DNA of 22,063 nt from RGIG3159 sp045640565 (GCA_045640565.1 JAZUFG010000090.1:1-22063); one strand, 5' to 3'. Numbered from the stretch's first letter, positions 1 to 7,648 are shown. Notes: a model not told the origin generated them from the letters alone. Made by a program: numbers and translations.

Positions 1-236
1 AAGAGCTCAAAGCAGCCGGTTTGAATCTTCACTGCGGGGACGATTTCCTTCAGTTCATCCAGCAGTTCTCTGCAAAAGCGCAGATAGGCTGCTGCAAGAG
101 CTTCCGGAGTCTGGCCATGCTCTGCAAAAGCATCACTCAAAATATGGAGGGGAATCAAATCCTCCGTGGGATCCAGACCCACCATGATGGGAGACTTTGT
201 TTTGCGTATTTTTTCCTGTAAAATATCTATTGACAT
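1..236 (-). CDS. pyrF: Orotidine 5'-phosphate decarboxylase, 5' part only (pyrF)
   Basis: Only the first 78 codons lie in the window and the rest runs off the left edge. The translated start contains SPIMVGLDPTED, then a helix of the form FCRELLDELKEIVPAVKIQ. This is the opening of the longer (about 300-residue) OMP decarboxylase subfamily found in Clostridia, where the GLDP aspartate belongs to the active site. The enzyme turns OMP into UMP, the last step of de novo pyrimidine synthesis, in the cytoplasm. The ATG at 236 is preceded by AGGAGG at 245-250, a strong ribosome site. The gene follows the tuf terminator and has its own promoter-like extended -10 at 292-300. Function is inferred from the N-terminus alone, but the match is characteristic. 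Confidence 0.85.
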   Translation of the reverse strand, partial: MSIDILQEKIRKTKSPIMVGLDPTEDLIPLHILSDAFAEHGQTPEALAAAYLRFCRELLDELKEIVPAVKIQTGCFEL

Positions 237-291
237 AGTAAAATCCTCCTATTGATTGGAATTCACAAAAAAATTCTCTTTCTATAGGACG

Positions 292-300
292 ATTATAGCA
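292..300 (-). promoter_or_regulatory. Extended -10 promoter for pyrF
   Basis: On the minus strand the sequence reads TGCTATAAT, a perfect extended -10 (TGN plus TATAAT). The -35 region would fall in the T-tract of the tuf terminator and has no good hexamer, which is acceptable for extended -10 promoters. The predicted transcript has a leader of about 50 nt before the pyrF ATG, too short for a complex riboswitch. The same TGC-TATAAT form appears in two other promoters of this window. Confidence 0.6.
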
Positions 301-308
301 CAATAAAC

Positions 309-342
309 AAAAAAAGGAAGCACTTTCGTGCTCCCTTTTTTT
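309..342 (-). terminator. Rho-independent terminator after tuf
   Basis: Minus-strand hairpin GGGAGCAC-GAAA-GTGCTTCC (8 bp with one G-U pair, GAAA tetraloop) at 316-335, preceded by seven A and followed by seven T. It begins 11 nt after the tuf stop codon and closes the str operon. The A and T tracts on both sides would also allow some activity on the plus strand. Confidence 0.92.
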
Positions 343-353
343 ATTAAAGCAAA

Positions 354-1559
354 TTACTGCTCGTCAATGCCGATAACAACACCGGAACCGACGGTACGGC
401 CGCCTTCACGGATAGCGAAGCGGAGGCCTTCCTCGATAGCGATGGGGGTGATCAGCTCAACATGCATATCAACGTTATCACCAGGCATGCACATCTCAAC
501 ACCTTCGGGGAGGTTGATGATGCCGGTAACGTCAGTGGTACGGAAATAGAACTGAGGTCTGTAGTTGTTGAAGAAAGGAGTATGACGGCCGCCTTCGTCC
601 TTGCTCAGAACGTAGACCTGACCGGTGAACTTGGTGTAAGGATGGATGGAACCGGGCTTAGCCAGAACCTGTCCACGCTCGATAGCCTTCTTATCGATAC
701 CACGGAGCAGAGCGCCGATGTTGTCGCCAGCCTCAGCGTAGTCGAGGAGCTTGTGGAACATTTCGATATCGGTAACAACAGTGGACTTCTTCTCGTCAGC
801 CAGACCAACGATTTCAACGGGCTCGTTCTTCTTGATAACGCCACGCTCAACTCTACCGGTAGCAACGGTGCCACGGCCGGAGATGGTGAAGACGTCCTCA
901 ACAGGCATCAGGAAGGGCAGGTCGTCATTACGGGGAGGAGTGGGGATCCATTCGTCAACTGCGTCCATCAGTTCCTTGATGCAGGCGTAGTCGGGATGGT
1001 TGGGATCGTTGGACTCCTGGGTCAGAGCGAGGGGAGCGGAACCGCGGATGATGGGGGTGTCGTCTCCGGGGAAGCCGTAGAAGCTCAGGGTCTCACGAAC
1101 TTCCATGTCAACCAGTTCGAGAAGCTCTTCGTCATCGACCTGATCGCACTTGTTCAGGAAAACAAGAACGGAAGGAACGTTAACCTGACGGGCCAGCAGC
1201 AGGTGTTCCTTGGTCTGAGCCATAGGACCATCGGTAGCAGCGATAACCAGGATAGCGCCGTCCATCTGAGCAGCACCAGTGATCATGTTCTTGATGTAGT
1301 CAGCATGTCCCGGGCAGTCAACGTGAGCATAGTGACGCTTTGCAGTCTCATACTCGACGTGTGCGGTGTTGATGGTGATACCACGTTCACGCTCTTCAGG
1401 AGCCTTGTCGATGGAAGAATAATCAGTGAATGCAGCGCCGCCCTGAAGTGCCAGGTACTTGGTGATAGCTGCAGTCAGAGTGGTCTTGCCATGGTCGATA
1501 TGACCAATGGTACCGATGTTAACATGGGGCTTGGTTCTTTCGAATTTCTGCTTTGCCAT
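354..1559 (-). CDS. tuf: Elongation factor Tu (tuf)
   Basis: EF-Tu carries aminoacyl-tRNA to the ribosomal A site as a ternary complex with GTP. The 401-residue protein has the P-loop GHIDHGKT (19-26), switch I RGITINTAHVEYET, DCPGH (81-85, with the catalytic-loop His) and NKCD (136-139), followed by complete domains II and III ending GRTVGSGVV. Two oddities stand out. The G5 motif, normally SALK, reads SAPL at 174-177. The helix after it has a longer linker (around 180-192, QESNDPNHPDYACI) than E. coli EF-Tu, and the tail ends GIDEQ. The ATG at 1559 has AGGAGG about 10 nt upstream. It is the last gene of the str operon, 94 nt after fusA, and I saw no convincing internal promoter in that gap. 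Confidence 0.97.
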   Translation of the reverse strand: MAKQKFERTKPHVNIGTIGHIDHGKTTLTAAITKYLALQGGAAFTDYSSIDKAPEERERGITINTAHVEYETAKRHYAHVDCPGHADYIKNMITGAAQMDGAILVIAATDGPMAQTKEHLLLARQVNVPSVLVFLNKCDQVDDEELLELVDMEVRETLSFYGFPGDDTPIIRGSAPLALTQESNDPNHPDYACIKELMDAVDEWIPTPPRNDDLPFLMPVEDVFTISGRGTVATGRVERGVIKKNEPVEIVGLADEKKSTVVTDIEMFHKLLDYAEAGDNIGALLRGIDKKAIERGQVLAKPGSIHPYTKFTGQVYVLSKDEGGRHTPFFNNYRPQFYFRTTDVTGIINLPEGVEMCMPGDNVDMHVELITPIAIEEGLRFAIREGGRTVGSGVVIGIDEQ

Positions 1560-1653
1560 TGAAAAAATCCTCCTAATGTTGTTTGGTAAGTTTTTTTATT
1601 TCGAATACGGTTAATATACACTATTTGAGCAAAGATAGCAAGCAAAATTTCTC

Positions 1654-3732
1654 TCAGTGCTGAGAACGTTTTGCAATCAGTTCTTCCTGAACAGACTTGG
1701 GCAATTCCTGGTAGAAATTCGGCTCCATGGAATACTGGCCGCGGCCCTGAGTTGCAGAGCGCAGGTCAGTTGCATAGCCGAACATTCTGGCCAAAGGAAT
1801 ATTCGCATCGATCTGCATCGTGCCGTTTCCGGGATTCAAACCGAGAACATTACCACGACGGGAACTGACATCACCGATGACATCGCCGGAATATTCTTCC
1901 GGGACAATAACGGTGACTTTCATAATAGGCTCGAGAATTGCGGGATTCGCTTTCTTGCATGCTTCCCGGAAAGCCATGGAGCCGGCAATCTTGAAGGCCA
2001 TCTCCGAAGAGTCAACCTCATGGTAGGAACCGCCGGTGACATGAACCTTCACATCCACAACGGGATAACCTGCAGCGACACCTGCCTGCATCGCGCCCTG
2101 GATACCAAGGTCAATAGCAGGAATATATTCGCCGGGGATATCACCGTTCCGGACCTCATCGATGAACTCATAGCCCTTGCCGGGTTCATTGGGCTCAATG
2201 GTCAGTTTCACATGACCGTACTGGCCCTTACCGCCGGACTGACGGACATAGCGCTCATCAACGGAAGCAGAACTGCGAATCGTTTCTTTGTAGGCAACCT
2301 GCGGGGCACCGACATTGGCTTCCACCTTGAATTCACGAAGAAGACGGTCAACGATGATCTCCAGATGGAGCTCGCCCATACCGGCAATAATGGTCTGACC
2401 GGTTTCCTCATCCGTATAAGTACGGAAAGTAGGATCTTCTTCAGCCAGTTTGCCGAGAGCAATGGACATCTTCTCCTCGCCGGCCTTCGTCTTAGGCTCA
2501 ATGGCCACACGAATAACAGGCTCAGGGAATTCCATGGATTCCAAAATGACGGGAGCGCCCTCTTCACAAAGGGTATCGCCGGTCGTCGTAGACTTAAGGC
2601 CCACAGCAGCCACGATATCACCCGAATAAACGCAATTGATATCCTCGCGGTGATTGGCATGCATCAAAAGAATTCTGCCAAGACGCTCGCGATGGCCCTT
2701 ATTTGCGTTCAGAACGGTCTTGCCGGACTCCATACTGCCGGAGTAGACACGGAAGAAAGCAAGCTTACCGACAAAGGGATCGGTTGCGATCTTGAATGCC
2801 AAAGCAGAGAAGGGTGCGGAATCGTCCGAAGGACGCTCCTCCTCTTCCTGCGTTTTGGGATTCACACCCACAATAGCGGGAACATCTACAGGAGACGGGA
2901 GATAGTCCACGATGGAATCCAGCAATTCCTGAACGCCTTTATTGCGGTAAGAAGTTCCGCAATTCACAGGGACCATCCGGTTTGCCAGAGTGGCCTTCCG
3001 AATTGCGATCTTGATCTTCTCTTCCGGGATATCCTCACCGCTCAGGAAAAGCTCCATGATCTCGTCGTCTTCATCGGAGACGGCTTCCAGGAGTTTTTCC
3101 CGATATTCATCTGCAAGTTCCTGCAGATCTGCGGGAATTTCTTCCTCACGGACATCGGTGCCCAAATCATCATAGAAGACATAGGCCTTCATGCGAATCA
3201 GGTCAACGACTCCGCGGAAATCACTTTCCACACCGATGGGGAGCTGGACAGGAACGGCGTTGCACTTCAGGCGATCCTTCATCATTTGAAGGACATTGTA
3301 GAAGTTGGCGCCGGTGATATCCATCTTGTTGATATAGACAATTCTCGGGACTCCATAACGGTCGGCCTGGCGCCAAACAGTTTCTGTTTGAGGCTCAACA
3401 CCGCCCTTGGCGCAAAGAACAGTTACCGCACCGTCCAATACACGCAGGGAACGCTCGACCTCAGCGGTGAAGTCCACATGTCCCGGGGTGTCAATGATGT
3501 TGATACGGCAGCCGCGCCAAAAACAAGTAGTGGCAGCTGACGTGATCGTAATGCCGCGTTCCTGCTCCTGAACCATCCAGTCCATGGTGGCAGTGCCATC
3601 ATGGGTCTCACCGATTTTATAATTCTTACCGGTGTAAAAAAGGATACGCTCGGAAGTCGTGGTCTTGCCGGCATCGATGTGCGCCATAATGCCAATATTT
3701 CTTGTGTTTTCAAGTGAGTATTGTCTAGGCAA
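1654..3732 (-). CDS. fusA: Elongation factor G (fusA)
   Basis: EF-G is the ribosomal translocase GTPase and also works with RRF in ribosome recycling. At 692 residues it has the usual length. Visible motifs are AHIDAGKTT (17-25), RGITITSAATT (switch I), DTPGHVDF, NKMD, and in domain IV the conserved SGGKGQYGHV stretch. The start is a TTG: family members begin MPRQ(F/Y)SLENTRNIGIMAHIDAGKTT, which fits the TTG at 3732 exactly. AAGGAG lies 7 nt upstream, and there is no in-frame ATG nearby until residue 16. It follows rpsG by 15 nt. A TTG start is unusual for such a highly expressed gene. Confidence 0.97.
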   Translation of the reverse strand: MPRQYSLENTRNIGIMAHIDAGKTTTSERILFYTGKNYKIGETHDGTATMDWMVQEQERGITITSAATTCFWRGCRINIIDTPGHVDFTAEVERSLRVLDGAVTVLCAKGGVEPQTETVWRQADRYGVPRIVYINKMDITGANFYNVLQMMKDRLKCNAVPVQLPIGVESDFRGVVDLIRMKAYVFYDDLGTDVREEEIPADLQELADEYREKLLEAVSDEDDEIMELFLSGEDIPEEKIKIAIRKATLANRMVPVNCGTSYRNKGVQELLDSIVDYLPSPVDVPAIVGVNPKTQEEEERPSDDSAPFSALAFKIATDPFVGKLAFFRVYSGSMESGKTVLNANKGHRERLGRILLMHANHREDINCVYSGDIVAAVGLKSTTTGDTLCEEGAPVILESMEFPEPVIRVAIEPKTKAGEEKMSIALGKLAEEDPTFRTYTDEETGQTIIAGMGELHLEIIVDRLLREFKVEANVGAPQVAYKETIRSSASVDERYVRQSGGKGQYGHVKLTIEPNEPGKGYEFIDEVRNGDIPGEYIPAIDLGIQGAMQAGVAAGYPVVDVKVHVTGGSYHEVDSSEMAFKIAGSMAFREACKKANPAILEPIMKVTVIVPEEYSGDVIGDVSSRRGNVLGLNPGNGTMQIDANIPLARMFGYATDLRSATQGRGQYSMEPNFYQELPKSVQEELIAKRSQH

Positions 3733-3747
3733 CTTTCTGCTCCTTTA

Positions 3748-4218
3748 TTACCAACGGAAATGGGCAAAAGCCTTGTTGGCCTCAGCCATCTTGTGGGTAT
3801 CGTCGCGCTTCTTAACGGAGTTACCGGTGTTGTTCATAGCATCCATGATCTCCGCAGCAAGGCGGTCCTTCATGGTGCGTTCACCGCGGGAACGGGAATA
3901 CTGAGTCAGCCAACGGAGACCAAGGGTCTGGCGGCGCTCAGCGCGAACTTCAATAGGAACCTGATAGGTTGCGCCGCCAACACGGCGAGCCTTCAGCTCG
4001 ACAGAAGGCATGATATTTTCCATTGCCTCCTGGAATGCTTCCAATCCGTTTTTACCAGTCTTCTCTTCAACGATCTTAAAAGCGTCGTAAACAACTTTCT
4101 GAGCGACGCCCTTCTTGCCGTCCAGCATAACGCTGTTGACAAGCTTGGTCACGAGAACAGAGTGGTAAATAGGATCAGGAAGAACTTCTCTAACGGGAAC
4201 ATTACCTCTTCTGGGCAC
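3748..4218 (-). CDS. rpsG: Small ribosomal subunit protein S7 (rpsG)
   Basis: S7 nucleates assembly of the 30S head by binding the 3' domain of 16S rRNA and lies near the E site. The 156-residue product has the family signatures PRRGNVPVREVLPDPIYHS, LDGKKGVAQK, ENIMPSVELKARRVGGATYQ and a C-terminus AFAHFRW. I chose the GTG at 4218, which gives the standard length and the standard PRRG start. AAGGAGGG sits 8 nt upstream. An in-frame GTG six codons earlier (4236) would place that ribosome site inside the gene and is rejected. The gap to rpsL is 149 nt and holds hairpins, described separately. Confidence 0.96.
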   Translation of the reverse strand: MPRRGNVPVREVLPDPIYHSVLVTKLVNSVMLDGKKGVAQKVVYDAFKIVEEKTGKNGLEAFQEAMENIMPSVELKARRVGGATYQVPIEVRAERRQTLGLRWLTQYSRSRGERTMKDRLAAEIMDAMNNTGNSVKKRDDTHKMAEANKAFAHFRW

Positions 4219-4367
4219 GTTTCTTCCCTCCTTCACAAAAATATGATTTCATAGGTACTTCAGGGGTCTTTCTCCCCCGTAGGGTGCCTGCCTGAGGTTT
4301 TATCTATAAAACGTCAAGCAAGGCCTTGCCTTGCAATAAGGCGTGGTAAATGCGATGATGCGAAGAA
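4219..4367 (-). promoter_or_regulatory. Structured rpsL-rpsG intercistronic region, possible S7 operator
   Basis: This 149-nt gap contains two perfect 7-bp hairpins on the transcribed strand: GCAAGGC-AAG-GCCTTGC at 4334-4318 and GTTTTAT-AG-ATAAAAC at 4312-4297. A weaker G-run/C-run pairing lies at 4278-4263, just upstream of the rpsG ribosome site. The neighbouring gaps of this operon are 15, 51 and 94 nt. In E. coli, S7 represses translation by binding the rpsL-rpsG intercistronic RNA, so an S7-binding leader is a reasonable guess here. No sequence homology to the E. coli site is claimed. No terminator-like T-tract follows the hairpins. Confidence 0.4.
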
Positions 4368-4793
4368 TTACTTCTTCTTTGCAGCCTTGGGTCTCTTAGC
4401 ACCGTACTTGGAACGAGCCTGCATACGGCCCTGAACACCCTGGGTATCCAAAGTGCCGCGGATGATGTGGTAACGGACACCAGGAAGGTCCTTAACACGG
4501 CCGCCGCGAATCAGGACGACGCTGTGCTCCTGCAGGTTGTGACCGACACCGGGAATATAAGCGGAAACTTCCAGGCCATTGGTAAGACGAACACGGGCGA
4601 TCTTACGAAGAGCGGAGTTAGGCTTCTTAGGGGTGGTGGTACGAACTGCGGTGCAGACGCCTCTCTTCTGAGGGGATGCAAGATCAGTGGGGCAATTCTT
4701 CAGAGTGTTGACACCCTTCTGGAGTGCAGGAGCAGTGGACTTATAAGCGACTTGCTCTCTTCCCTTTCTGACCAGCTGATTAAAGGTAGGCAT
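4368..4793 (-). CDS. rpsL: Small ribosomal subunit protein S12 (rpsL)
   Basis: S12 sits at the decoding centre and helps monitor codon-anticodon pairing. The 141-residue product includes PTFNQLVRKGREQ at the start, TTTPKKPNSALRK at about 52-64 with the lysines whose mutation gives streptomycin resistance in other bacteria (both wild type here), and GRVKDLPGVRYH with the aspartate that RimO methylthiolates in some species. Compared with E. coli S12 (124 residues) there is an N-terminal insertion around residues 14-40, typical of clostridial S12. The ATG at 4793 is preceded by AAAGGAG. It is the second gene of the str operon. Confidence 0.97.
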   Translation of the reverse strand: MPTFNQLVRKGREQVAYKSTAPALQKGVNTLKNCPTDLASPQKRGVCTAVRTTTPKKPNSALRKIARVRLTNGLEVSAYIPGVGHNLQEHSVVLIRGGRVKDLPGVRYHIIRGTLDTQGVQGRMQARSKYGAKRPKAAKKK

Positions 4794-4844
4794 TTTTTTC
4801 TCCTTTCTTAAATAATTTTTATTTCAACCGCGAAGCGGCTAAAA

Positions 4845-5087
4845 TCAGCGGATGATCCCTGCGGCAGCAGCACGAACGGCAATCCCGCAGGCAAGCCCTA
4901 AAGCCTCCATGGAGATATCCTCCACAAGAGGAATGGAATTTGCTTTGCAGTAGCTGCGGATCGGATCCGTCATCTGAGGATCGGCGTCTTCGGCAAGGAA
5001 GACACGGACCGCGCTGCCATCCCGAAGCGCCTTCTTGAGCTGCTTAACACCGACAACTTTTTTTGCGGATTTCAGTTCAGAAAGCAT
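4845..5087 (-). CDS. L7Ae-family K-turn RNA-binding protein (RplGB/YbxF type)
   Basis: The 80-residue protein matches the bacterial L7Ae/L30e family (B. subtilis YbxF/RplGB), small proteins that bind kink-turns and can associate with the ribosome. Visible family features are the GVKQLKKALRDG opening, the VFLAEDADPQ strand-turn and ALGLACGIAVRAAA, corresponding to the conserved LG(R/K)ACG(I/V) RNA-binding loop. It is the first gene of the str operon, which is its usual place directly before rpsL. In most Firmicutes rpoC would precede it, but here a terminator and the thrC gene do. The ribosome site is a weak G-run (GGGGG) about 8 nt before the ATG. A short hairpin (CCGC-TTC-GCGG) lies in the 51-nt gap to rpsL. 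Confidence 0.88.
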   Translation of the reverse strand: MLSELKSAKKVVGVKQLKKALRDGSAVRVFLAEDADPQMTDPIRSYCKANSIPLVEDISMEALGLACGIAVRAAAAGIIR

Positions 5088-5140
5088 GGATTCAAACCCC
5101 CGGGGCGCAAGAAATGACGCGAAAACTCACGCAAGCATGC

Positions 5141-5169
5141 ATTATAGCAGATTGCACGAAAAAGGTCAA
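5141..5169 (-). promoter_or_regulatory. Sigma-A promoter of the str operon
   Basis: On the minus strand TTGACC (5169-5164) and TATAAT (5146-5141) are separated by exactly 17 bp, with TGC immediately before the -10. This is a near-consensus vegetative promoter. Transcription should start near 5134, leaving a leader of about 45 nt before the L7Ae-family gene, with no room for a riboswitch. It drives the L7Ae-family gene, rpsL, rpsG, fusA and tuf. Confidence 0.9.
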
Positions 5170-5191
5170 GAATATTTGTGCAAAATATTTT

Positions 5192-5235
5192 GAGAAAAAG
5201 AAAGTCTTACGGGATCATCACCCGTAAGACTTTCT
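5192..5235 (-). terminator. Rho-independent terminator after thrC
   Basis: A perfect 15-bp stem (5199-5213 with 5221-5235; core AAGTCTTACGGG) with a 7-nt loop is followed on the minus strand by TTTTTCTC. It begins 13 nt beyond the thrC stop codon and separates the mrp-thrC unit from the str promoter at 5169. Confidence 0.95.
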
Positions 5236-5248
5236 TCATTTTCCAGGA

Positions 5249-6718
5249 TTATGCATGCACTTTTGAACGAATATACTCCGTTATCGTTTCTCTTTCGATG
5301 CAGTCCTTATGCAGGACTTTGCGCTCTCCGATTCCCTTCAAAGGATTCGGTGCGGGCACCTTAGTCAGCTCTTCCAGCTGCTCAATGCAGCGGAACTCAT
5401 TTTCATCCGGTTCTGCCCCTAATGCCCGCAGAACCGCTGCGGGGAATTTATAGGCAGAAGCCGTTGAAAGAACAACAACGGGAGCATTCGACTCACGGAC
5501 CTTCTTATACTCCTCCGCACAGTGCCATGCAACGGCAGTATGGGTATCCAGAAGATATCCGTTTTCTTTCCATACCTTGCTGATGGTCTCGGCAGTTTCC
5601 TTTTCCGAACAGGATCCGGCAGCAAACTCTTCCGCAAGCTTTTTCCGGTTTCCTTCCGAAATCTCGTAGGATCCCTTTTCGGCCAGCTCCTTCATCCATG
5701 CTGCCACTTGAGAAGCATCACCGGTCATAAGATAAAGCATGCGTTCCAGATTGCTGGAAATCAGAATATCCATGGAAGGAGAAACGGTCTTGAAGAAGGG
5801 ACGGTTCCTGTCATAACGGCCCGTTTTGAAGAAATCCGTCAAAACATCATTCCGGTTAGAGGCGCAAACAAGTTTGCCGACGGGAAGCCCCATCTTTTTT
5901 GCGAAATAGCCCGCCAATATATCCCCGAAATTCCCGGTGGGGACAACATAATCCACGGGTTCTCCGCAAGCGATCGCTCCCCTGTTCACGAGCTCCGTAT
6001 ATGCATGGAAATAATAAACAATTTGAGGAACAAGCCGGCCGATATTGATGGAATTTGCAGAGGAGAAGGAAATTCCGGGAATCGGATCCTTTTGGAATGC
6101 TGCGAAGGCCTTTTTCACGCCTGTCTGCGCATCATCAAAATTGCCTTTCACCGCGCAAACCGTAACATTGCTGCCAATTTGCGTGGTCATCTGAGCCTTT
6201 TGCACGGAGCTGACACCCTCGTCCGGGAAGAAAACAATGATCTCCGTTCCCGGGACATCATGGAAGCCTTCCAATGCAGCCTTGCCGGTATCGCCGGAAG
6301 TGGCAGTCAGGATCGCGATCTTCTCCTGAATCTTCTCCTTGCGGCAGGATTCCATTACCAGCTGCGGGAGCATGCAAAGCGCCACATCCTTGAATGCCGC
6401 CGTAGGACCGCGGAAAAGCTCCAGAAGATAGTTCTCCCCCACCTTTGCAAGAGGCGTAAGCTCATCCGTCTCAAAGCGGCCGGAATAGGCCCGATGAACC
6501 ATCCCGTGCATTTCCTCCGGAGAAAAATCCGGAAGAATGGCTCCCATGACCTTCTCTGCTAAATCCATTGTGGAAAGGTTCAGCAGGGAAGAAATTTCCA
6601 AGGCAGGAAGCTTTCCCTTTTCGGGAAGGTAAAGACCGCCGTCTTTGGCAATCCCGTCCAAAATTGCGCGGGTTCCGGAAACAAGGAGAGAATCATTTCT
6701 CGTGCTCTGAAATTTCAT
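5249..6718 (-). CDS. thrC: Threonine synthase (thrC)
   Basis: This PLP enzyme converts O-phosphohomoserine to threonine and phosphate, the last step of threonine synthesis. The 489-residue length fits the long class of threonine synthase. The opening FQSTRNDSLLVSGTRAILDGIAKDGGLYLP is the family N-terminal domain, and FRGPTAAFKDVAL carries the PLP-binding lysine (K110). LTATSGDTGKAALEGF is the phosphate-binding region, and PTGNFGDILAGYFAKKMGLP is the second conserved cofactor loop. The ATG at 6718 has GAGGT about 7 nt upstream. It lies 24 nt after mrp and is probably cotranscribed from the promoter at 7648-7620. No T-box or leader peptide is present directly in front. Confidence 0.97.
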   Translation of the reverse strand: MKFQSTRNDSLLVSGTRAILDGIAKDGGLYLPEKGKLPALEISSLLNLSTMDLAEKVMGAILPDFSPEEMHGMVHRAYSGRFETDELTPLAKVGENYLLELFRGPTAAFKDVALCMLPQLVMESCRKEKIQEKIAILTATSGDTGKAALEGFHDVPGTEIIVFFPDEGVSSVQKAQMTTQIGSNVTVCAVKGNFDDAQTGVKKAFAAFQKDPIPGISFSSANSINIGRLVPQIVYYFHAYTELVNRGAIACGEPVDYVVPTGNFGDILAGYFAKKMGLPVGKLVCASNRNDVLTDFFKTGRYDRNRPFFKTVSPSMDILISSNLERMLYLMTGDASQVAAWMKELAEKGSYEISEGNRKKLAEEFAAGSCSEKETAETISKVWKENGYLLDTHTAVAWHCAEEYKKVRESNAPVVVLSTASAYKFPAAVLRALGAEPDENEFRCIEQLEELTKVPAPNPLKGIGERKVLHKDCIERETITEYIRSKVHA

Positions 6719-6742
6719 ATCAATACCTCGCAGAAGGAAAAG

Positions 6743-7585
6743 TTATTTTTCCCCGTCGAATTTCATATCAGCCATGACGATCTTATCCAAAACCGGGTCC
6801 AAATCCGTCAAATATGCCTTCTCAATGCAGCCGGCATCTACCAACGCGGCCAAATCCGGATTCATGGGAAGACGGGCAAGAACGGGAATCCCGGACTCCT
6901 TGGAAATGGAATTCAATCTTCCCTGGCCGAAGGGATAAATCTTCTTGCCGCAATCCGGGCAATTCAGATAGCTATAATTCTCGATGAAGCCCAAAATCGG
7001 AATATTCATCATATTCGCCATCTTGACCGCCTTCTCCACAATCATGGAAACCAGATCCTGAGGAGAGGTTACGATAATAACTCCGTCAATGGGAAGAGAC
7101 TGGAAAACCGTCAAAGGGACATCCCCGGTTCCGGGAGGCATATCCACAAACATATAGTCCACATCTCCCCAGACCACATCCGTCCAGAACTGCTTGACAG
7201 CTCCGGCCAAGACGGGGCCTCTCCATAACACAGGGGATGTTTCATCCTCAAGGAGGAGGTTGATGGACATGATCTGAACACCGTCCGGAGAAACGCCGGG
7301 GTAAAGCCCCTGCTCATCCTGACCGCCGCAATCCGAAACACCGAAAGCCTTGGGAATGGAGGGACCCGTAATATCCGCATCCAGCACGGCTGCGGACTTG
7401 CCGCGGCGATTCATGCCGGAAGCCAAAAGTGAGGTGACCGTGGATTTGCCAACACCGCCTTTTCCGCTGATGACGGCAATCATCTTTTTAACATGGGAAC
7501 CGGGGTTGGCTGCTGCGCGCAAATCTTCCTTCTTAGATTCGCAGTTTTCCGTGCAGGAAGAACAGTTACCGCTGCATTCGCTCAT
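6743..7585 (-). CDS. mrp: Mrp/NBP35-type ATPase, iron-sulfur cluster carrier
   Basis: ApbC/Mrp-type P-loop ATPases bind and transfer [4Fe-4S] clusters in the cytosol. The 280-residue protein has the deviant Walker A GKGGVGKST at 41-49, an LDADITGPS switch, VDMPPGTGD at about 147-155, and a CPDC pair (C209 and C212), the conserved CxxC that bridges a cluster between subunits. The N-terminus is Cys-rich (C4, C8, C11, C15), as in clostridial Mrp proteins and NBP35. The ATG at 7585 is chosen because AAAGGAG lies 10 nt upstream; an in-frame ATG three codons earlier touches that site. It has its own promoter and precedes thrC by 24 nt. Confidence 0.93.
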   Translation of the reverse strand: MSECSGNCSSCTENCESKKEDLRAAANPGSHVKKMIAVISGKGGVGKSTVTSLLASGMNRRGKSAAVLDADITGPSIPKAFGVSDCGGQDEQGLYPGVSPDGVQIMSINLLLEDETSPVLWRGPVLAGAVKQFWTDVVWGDVDYMFVDMPPGTGDVPLTVFQSLPIDGVIIVTSPQDLVSMIVEKAVKMANMMNIPILGFIENYSYLNCPDCGKKIYPFGQGRLNSISKESGIPVLARLPMNPDLAALVDAGCIEKAYLTDLDPVLDKIVMADMKFDGEK

Positions 7586-7619
7586 AAATATCATGCTCCT
7601 TTGAGAAAATATCAGGTGA

Positions 7620-7648
7620 ATTCTATCTCTTTTTCATGGGGATGTCAA
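7620..7648 (-). promoter_or_regulatory. Sigma-A promoter for mrp-thrC
   Basis: On the minus strand TTGACA (7648-7643, perfect -35) and TAGAAT (7625-7620) are spaced by 17 bp. The -35 overlaps the stop codon of the HAD phosphatase gene (7647-7645). The start would be near 7613, about 28 nt before the mrp ATG. No terminator separates it from the HAD gene, so read-through from upstream is also possible. Confidence 0.8.

Noticed and set aside
1563..1653. Possible internal promoter for tuf
   Set aside because: TATATT and TTGCTT-like words occur in the 94-nt gap, but their spacing (about 21 bp) is wrong and other pairings match poorly. I do not call it a promoter.
462..3540. Long plus-strand open frames opposite tuf and fusA (up to 627 codons)
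   Set aside because: They are antisense shadows produced by the biased codon use of highly expressed genes on the minus strand. They have no family motifs and no ribosome sites.
4794..4844. Hairpin CCGC-TTC-GCGG between the L7Ae-family gene and rpsL as a terminator
   Set aside because: The stem is short and is not followed by a T-tract, so it is at most a minor RNA structure.
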